Source: Arthrobacter sp. PGP41 (GTDB taxonomy: Bacteria > Actinomycetota > Actinomycetes > Actinomycetales > Micrococcaceae). Taken from it: 64,000 bases of DNA. A model generated the notes under the pieces. The model was given only the letters and a program-made list of their open reading frames with translations, ran no database searches and was not told the origin of the DNA. Every line of letters starts with the position of its first letter. Positions within the stretch are counted from its first letter, which is position 1. The translations under genes were made by a program, and so were the position numbers. Shown piece by piece: positions 59,902 through 64,000 of this stretch. The DNA is taken from positions 3,658,001-3,722,000 of the forward strand of contig NZ_CP026514.1 in NCBI RefSeq assembly GCF_002953935.1, given 5' to 3'.

Positions 59902-61364
59902 TTCTGCACCTTCTCCAGTTCCCTGGCCTTGGACGTTTCCGCTTCCCGCGCAAGGTCGGCCTGGAACTCCGCGTAGCGGGCAAGGTGGGCCGGGCGGCGG
60001 CGGATGGCCAGCCACGCAACGCCGAGGATGACGAACCATACCGGTGTGGCCAGCAGCGCCAGGAGCGTATCCGGCTGCGTGGTCAGGGCCCACAGGACGA
60101 AGGCGAAGAACGCGAACACCGCCCACACCATGGGCACGCCGCCGGGCATCCGGTACTTCGATGACTCGTGCAGGTGCGGGCGGCGGCGGCGGAACGCCAG
60201 GTAGCTAGCCAGGATGATGGACCAGACGAACACGAAGCAGACGGCGGAGACGGTGGTCACCATGTCGAAGGCCTTGCCGATATCCTGGCCGGCGTACATC
60301 AGGATCACGCCGGAGAGCAGCAGGACGCAGGAGAGGAACAGGGCGTTCTGCGGAACCTTGCGGCGTGACAGGGCACCGAAGGCCGAGGGCGCGTCGCCCT
60401 CCTGGGCCAGCCCGTACACCATCCGGGAGGTGGAGTAGATGCCGGAGTTGGCCGAGGACATGGCGGAGCTGAGCACCACCAGGTTCACCACGGTGGCTGC
60501 GGCGCCGAGGCCGGCCAGGGAGAACATGGCGATGAACGGGCTGTGGCCGGCCTGGAACTGGGTCCACGGGGTGACGGACATCAGGACGATGAGGGCACCC
60601 ACGTAGAAGAGCAGCACGCGGATGGGGATGGAGTTGATGGCCTTGGGCAGGTTCTTCTCCGGGTCCTTGGCCTCGGCGGCCGTGGTGCCCACCAGCTCAA
60701 TGCCCACAAACGCGAACACCGCAATCTGGAAGCCGGCCACAAAACCCATGAACTCGTTCGGGAACATGCCGCCGTGGCTCCACAGGTTCGTGAAGGTGGC
60801 AGGGCCGGCGTCGGATTGGAAGCCCGTGAAGATCATGAACATGCCCACGATGATCAGCGCCGCGATGGCGATGATCTTGATCAGCGCGAACCAGAACTCG
60901 GTCTCGCCGAACGCCTTCACGGTGACGAGGTTGAGGAGCAGCAGGATGGCCACGGTGGCCAGGCCCGGGATCCAGAGCGGCAGGCCGGGCCAGAGTTCCT
61001 TGGAGTAGCCGGCGATCGCGATGACGTCCGCGATTCCGGTGATCACCCAGCAGAACCAGTAGGTCCAGCCGGTGAAGAACCCTGCCCAGGGGCCAAGGAG
61101 GTCCGCGGCGAAGTCGCTGAAGGATTTGTAGTTCAGGTTGCTCAGGAGCAGTTCGCCCATGGCACGCATGACGAAGAACAGCATGAAGCCGATGATCATG
61201 TAGACGAAAATGACGGACGGACCGGCCGCGGAGATGGTTTTGCCGGAGCCCATGAACAGCCCCGTGCCGATTGCGCCGCCAATGGCTATCAGCTGGATGT
61301 GCCTGTTGGTCAGTTGCCGCTCGAGATGCGGCTCCTGGTGGGAAGTAGTGGATTTAGTGCTCAC
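59898..61364 (-). CDS. cycA: D-serine/D-alanine/glycine permease
   Basis: 488 residues, 12 transmembrane helices of the amino acid-polyamine-organocation superfamily. Strong match to CycA along its length: LTNRHIQLIAIGGAIGTGLF, FVMRAMGELLLSNLNYKSF, FAFVGIELVGTTAAEAKDPE and RPHLHESSKYRMP. Imports glycine, D-serine and D-alanine with protons. Its start overlaps the metF end by 11 bases and its stop overlaps purU, so transport and C1 metabolism are translationally coupled. Confidence 0.93.
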   Translation of the reverse strand: MSTKSTTSHQEPHLERQLTNRHIQLIAIGGAIGTGLFMGSGKTISAAGPSVIFVYMIIGFMLFFVMRAMGELLLSNLNYKSFSDFAADLLGPWAGFFTGWTYWFCWVITGIADVIAIAGYSKELWPGLPLWIPGLATVAILLLLNLVTVKAFGETEFWFALIKIIAIAALIIVGMFMIFTGFQSDAGPATFTNLWSHGGMFPNEFMGFVAGFQIAVFAFVGIELVGTTAAEAKDPEKNLPKAINSIPIRVLLFYVGALIVLMSVTPWTQFQAGHSPFIAMFSLAGLGAAATVVNLVVLSSAMSSANSGIYSTSRMVYGLAQEGDAPSAFGALSRRKVPQNALFLSCVLLLSGVILMYAGQDIGKAFDMVTTVSAVCFVFVWSIILASYLAFRRRRPHLHESSKYRMPGGVPMVWAVFAFFAFVLWALTTQPDTLLALLATPVWFVILGVAWLAIRRRPAHLARYAEFQADLAREAETSKARELEKVQK

Positions 61365-62238
61365 GTGCTGCTCCTCGAATCAATGCTGGGTGGAGTGCTG
61401 CGGAAGGGGATGCCTGTTCCGGCGCTGGGTGGACGCCATAGTCCGGCGCCGAAGCCAGGCTGTTGAAGCTGTAAAGGTGGATGCCGGTAATGTTGCCCGG
61501 CCGTGTTGCCAGCCCGCTGATCAGGCTGTCCGGCGAGTAGCGGTCCCCGCTCAGGAGTTTGCGGGCCAGCGGGCCCTTGCGGCTGAGGAATTTCAGGGAA
61601 CTTCCGACGCCGATCTGCGTGGCGAGTGCCACCAGCTTCGTCCGTGGGACGGACCCCGCCACGCCCGCCCAGAGGGGCAGGCGCACGCCTTCGCGGCGCA
61701 ACAGTGCCGCGTAGTCATGGATTTTTCCCGCCACGAAGCACATCTGGGTGACCACATGCGAGGCCAGGTGCTGCTTGGCCAGCAGGCCGTCCAGCAGGTC
61801 CAGCGGGCTGGCCAGCGGATGGCCCTCCGGGTAGCCGGCAACTCCGGCCCGCATGGTCCCGCCGGTGTACTGGGCAATGTCTTCCAGCACCGGAAGGGCC
61901 GAGTCGTAGGTGCCTGCCGGTTGTTTCCGGTCGCCGCCGATGACAAACACCTCACCGATACCGGCGGCGCTGCAGCCCCGGATGATCTCGGTGAGCTCGG
62001 CGCGGCTGCGGATGCTCCGCGCGGCCAGGTGCGGAACCACGGTGTAACCGAGGTCTGCCGCCTCCACCGCGGTGCGCATGGTCCGCTCAATGCCGTGGTG
62101 CGGCAGGCACGTGACGCTGAGCGTGGTGGTCCGGGGCACCAGGGCCTGGACCTGCTCAACGATTCCTTCGGCAGGGATGATTTCGATTCTGATGGGGAAC
62201 ATCATTGGTCCTGTCTGGTCATCAGTTTTCTCGGACAT
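61354..62238 (-). CDS. metF: methylenetetrahydrofolate reductase
   Basis: 294 residues from ATG 62238. FAD-binding TIM barrel: FPIRIEIIPAEG near the start, LSVTCLPHHGIERTMRTAVEA, EVFVIGGDRKQPAGTYDSAL, and QMCFVAGKIHDYAALLRREG. Reduces methylene-THF to methyl-THF for methionine synthesis. It reads VTCLPHHG where E. coli MetF has VTYGA, which places it in a divergent actinobacterial branch. Preceded by a long hairpin separating it from lipA. Confidence 0.88.
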   Translation of the reverse strand: MSEKTDDQTGPMMFPIRIEIIPAEGIVEQVQALVPRTTTLSVTCLPHHGIERTMRTAVEAADLGYTVVPHLAARSIRSRAELTEIIRGCSAAGIGEVFVIGGDRKQPAGTYDSALPVLEDIAQYTGGTMRAGVAGYPEGHPLASPLDLLDGLLAKQHLASHVVTQMCFVAGKIHDYAALLRREGVRLPLWAGVAGSVPRTKLVALATQIGVGSSLKFLSRKGPLARKLLSGDRYSPDSLISGLATRPGNITGIHLYSFNSLASAPDYGVHPAPEQASPSAALHPALIRGAAREH

Positions 62239-62251
62239 CAATTGGGGACTG

Positions 62252-62314
62252 CAACGCGGGGTCACTCCCGGCCCGATGTTGGCGGATTTTTGGGTCGGAT
62301 GTGACCCCGCGTTG
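62252..62314. terminator. long hairpin between lipA and metF
   Basis: CAACGCGGGGTCAC (62252-62265) pairs perfectly with 62301-62314; an inner CCGGCCC/GGGTCGG pairing extends it. Placed directly behind lipA on the minus strand; either a terminator or a partial stop reducing read-through into metF. Confidence 0.75.
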
Positions 62315-62318
62315 TGGT

Positions 62319-63335
62319 TTAGCCGGCGGCGAGCAGGGTGCTGGCTTCCTGGCGGGTGGTGCCGGAGTCCTGGATGCCGTCGGCGATGTGGGCGAGTTCG
62401 GCGGGGATGTCGCGGCCTTTTTTGCGCATTGCGGTGGCCCAGAGCCGGCCGGCGCGGTAGGAGGAGCGGACCAGCGGGCCGGACATGACGCCCAGGAACC
62501 CGATTTCGGTGGCCTCGTCCTGGAGGTCCACGAATTCCTGCGGCTTGACCCAGCGGTCCACCGGCAGGTGCCGTTCGGACGGGCGGAGGTACTGGGTGAT
62601 GGTGATCAGGTCACAGCCGGCCCCGTGCAGGTCCCGCAGGGCTTCGGAGATCTCCTCGCGGGTTTCGCCCATGCCCAGAATCAGGTTGGACTTGGTCACC
62701 ATGCCCAGGTTCCGGCCCTGCGTGATCACGTCCAGGGACCGCTCGTAGCGGAACGCGGGCCGGATCCGCTTGAAAATCCGGGGCACGGTCTCCACGTTGT
62801 GGGCGAACACCTCGGGGGCGGAGTCGCAGATCGCCTTGATGTGTTCGGGTTTGCCGGAGAAGTCCGGGATCAAAAGTTCGACGCCGGTGCCGGGGTTCAG
62901 TTCATGGATCTTCCGGACCGTCTCGGCGTAGAGCCACACGCCCTCGTCGGCGAGGTCGTCGCGGGCCACCCCGGTGACGGTGGCGTACCGGAGCTGCATG
63001 GCCTGCACGGAGCGGGCCACCTTGGTGGGTTCGAACATGTCCACCGGGGACGGCTTGCCGGTATCGATCTGGCAGAAGTCACACCGCCGGGTGCACTCGG
63101 ACCCGCCGATCAGGAACGTGGCTTCCTTGTCCTCCCAGCACTCAAAAATGTTGGGGCAGCCGGCCTCCTCACACACCGTGTGCAGGCCCTCTTTCTTCAC
63201 CAGGTTCTTGAGCTGGACGAACTCCGGCCCCATCTGGACCTTCGCCTTGATCCACTCCGGCTTCCGCTCCACCGGGACAGCGGAGTTACGCTGCTCCACG
63301 CGCAAAAGCTTCCGGCCTTCAGGTGCCAATGTCAT
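62319..63335 (-). CDS. lipA: lipoyl synthase
   Basis: 338 residues. Auxiliary cluster cysteines C55, C60 and C66 ([12 protein letters not shown]), radical SAM cysteines C81, C85 and C88 (CTRRCDFC), and the terminal serine motif SSYRAG. Inserts two sulfurs into octanoyl groups on lipoyl proteins such as GcvH and E2 subunits. Lies 24 bases after sdaA and in a glycine/serine block, supporting the lipoyl need of glycine cleavage. LipB is not in the window. Confidence 0.96.
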   Translation of the reverse strand: MTLAPEGRKLLRVEQRNSAVPVERKPEWIKAKVQMGPEFVQLKNLVKKEGLHTVCEEAGCPNIFECWEDKEATFLIGGSECTRRCDFCQIDTGKPSPVDMFEPTKVARSVQAMQLRYATVTGVARDDLADEGVWLYAETVRKIHELNPGTGVELLIPDFSGKPEHIKAICDSAPEVFAHNVETVPRIFKRIRPAFRYERSLDVITQGRNLGMVTKSNLILGMGETREEISEALRDLHGAGCDLITITQYLRPSERHLPVDRWVKPQEFVDLQDEATEIGFLGVMSGPLVRSSYRAGRLWATAMRKKGRDIPAELAHIADGIQDSGTTRQEASTLLAAG

Positions 63336-63359
63336 TAGTGTTCTTCCCTTTGCATTCGA

Positions 63360-64000
63360 CTAGCATTCGACGACGTTGACGGCGAGGCCGCCCATGGCCG
63401 TTTCCTTGTATTTGGAGCTCATGTCCTTGCCGGTCTCCCGCATCGTGATGATGACCTCGTCCAGGGAGACCCGGTGGGAGCCGTCGCCCCAGAGCGCCAT
63501 CTTCGCCGCGTTGATCGCTTTCGCCGCCGCGATCGCGTTCCGCTCGATGCACGGCACCTGCACCAGGCCCCCGATCGGATCACACGTCAGGCCCAGGTTG
63601 TGCTCCATCGCGATCTCCGCCGCGTTCTCCACCTGCGCCGGGGTCCCGCCCATCACCTCAGCCAGGCCCGCCGCGGCCATCGACGACGCCGACCCCACCT
63701 CGCCCTGGCACCCCACCTCCGCACCCGAGATCGAGGCCTGCTCCTTGTACAGCACCCCCACCGCGCCGGCGGCGAGCAGGAACTTCACCACCACATCCTC
63801 CCGGTCCTCCCGGGACGCGTTCTCCATCCCCGGCGCGAAATGCAGGGCGTAATACAGCACCGCCGGGATGATCCCGGCCGCCCCGTTCGTCGGCGCGGTC
63901 ACCACCCGGCCGCCGGAAGCGTTCTCCTCATTCACGGCCAGGGCGATCAAGTTAACCCACTCCTGCCAATACTTCGGGTCATGGAACTCCGCGTCCTGGC
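63360..64000 (-). CDS. sdaA: L-serine ammonia-lyase, N-terminus beyond window
   Basis: The visible 213 or so codons are the C-terminal catalytic domain of single-chain iron-sulfur serine deaminase; the reading frame continues through the right edge ([20 protein letters not shown]). Conserved: [64 protein letters not shown], holding cluster cysteines. Converts L-serine to pyruvate and ammonia. First seen gene of the sdaA-lipA-metF-cycA-purU block. Confidence 0.95.
   Translation of the reverse strand, partial: QDAEFHDPKYWQEWVNLIALAVNEENASGGRVVTAPTNGAAGIIPAVLYYALHFAPGMENASREDREDVVVKFLLAAGAVGVLYKEQASISGAEVGCQGEVGSASSMAAAGLAEVMGGTPAQVENAAEIAMEHNLGLTCDPIGGLVQVPCIERNAIAAAKAINAAKMALWGDGSHRVSLDEVIITMRETGKDMSSKYKETAMGGLAVNVVEC

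Overview
The window is a high-GC chromosomal segment of an actinobacterium. Gene content, Shine-Dalgarno-led starts, frequent GTG starts and tight ATGA overlaps point to the Micrococcaceae, most likely Arthrobacter or Pseudarthrobacter (inference from protein style; no rRNA or tRNA is present to confirm it). About 70 genes are visible, nearly all intact and on both strands. I see no insertion sequence, prophage, CRISPR array or plasmid function. The first gene (DUF6986) and the last (L-serine ammonia-lyase) run off the window edges.

Layout. 1-2 kb: end of a purine/ureide catabolic unit (DUF6986 protein, allE). 2-13 kb: housekeeping and stress genes, including a zinc alcohol dehydrogenase, a HAD phosphatase, a YegP-like protein, GH15 trehalase, DUF72, App1, GH1 beta-glucosidase, and a small heat-shock module (Hsp20, J-domain protein, divergent MerR/HspR-like regulator). 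13-25 kb: a decayed DNA-alkylation-repair gene, a secreted subtilase, an epimerase, a second adenylate kinase, a GAF-ANTAR protein, an alpha/beta hydrolase, a desaturase/ferredoxin-reductase operon, a luciferase-like oxidoreductase, two DUF202 proteins and a nitrilase-family hydrolase. 25-32 kb: an ammonium transporter with GlnR-like sites upstream, a PadR regulator, a class A penicillin-binding protein and an ArsR/SRPBCC operon. 32.8-36.6 kb: a cluster of four more GAF-ANTAR proteins with small companion ORFs. 37-44 kb: a CPBP-like membrane protein, nitronate monooxygenase, a CAD-type alcohol dehydrogenase, a Bcr/CflA exporter with divergent XRE regulator, and a lipoprotein sugar dehydrogenase.

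44.2-50 kb is the most interesting block. An organosulfur uptake and desulfurisation operon (Tat-lipoprotein binding protein, permease, ATPase, two paralogous FMN monooxygenases) follows a 34-codon upstream ORF with a strong Shine-Dalgarno and three consecutive cysteine codons. After it comes a GC-rich hairpin whose 3' arm can alternatively pair with the last codons of the upstream ORF. This looks like a cysteine-sensing ribosome-stalling attenuator.

50-58.5 kb: an MpaB-like oxygenase, an Hpt-like protein lacking its phospho-acceptor histidine, two secreted phosphodiesterase-type enzymes, a DUF5671 membrane protein, a DUF222/HNH protein and a universal stress protein. 59-64 kb (minus strand): a serine/glycine/one-carbon block of sdaA, lipA, metF, cycA and purU, which fits glycine and serine turnover feeding folate C1 units, with LipA supplying the lipoyl cofactor that glycine cleavage needs.

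Across the window, several long GC-rich hairpins share a core built on GACGACGGCGGGA, and three promoter regions carry a TAAGTATACTTA-like palindrome. Both look like genome-wide elements worth a systematic search.
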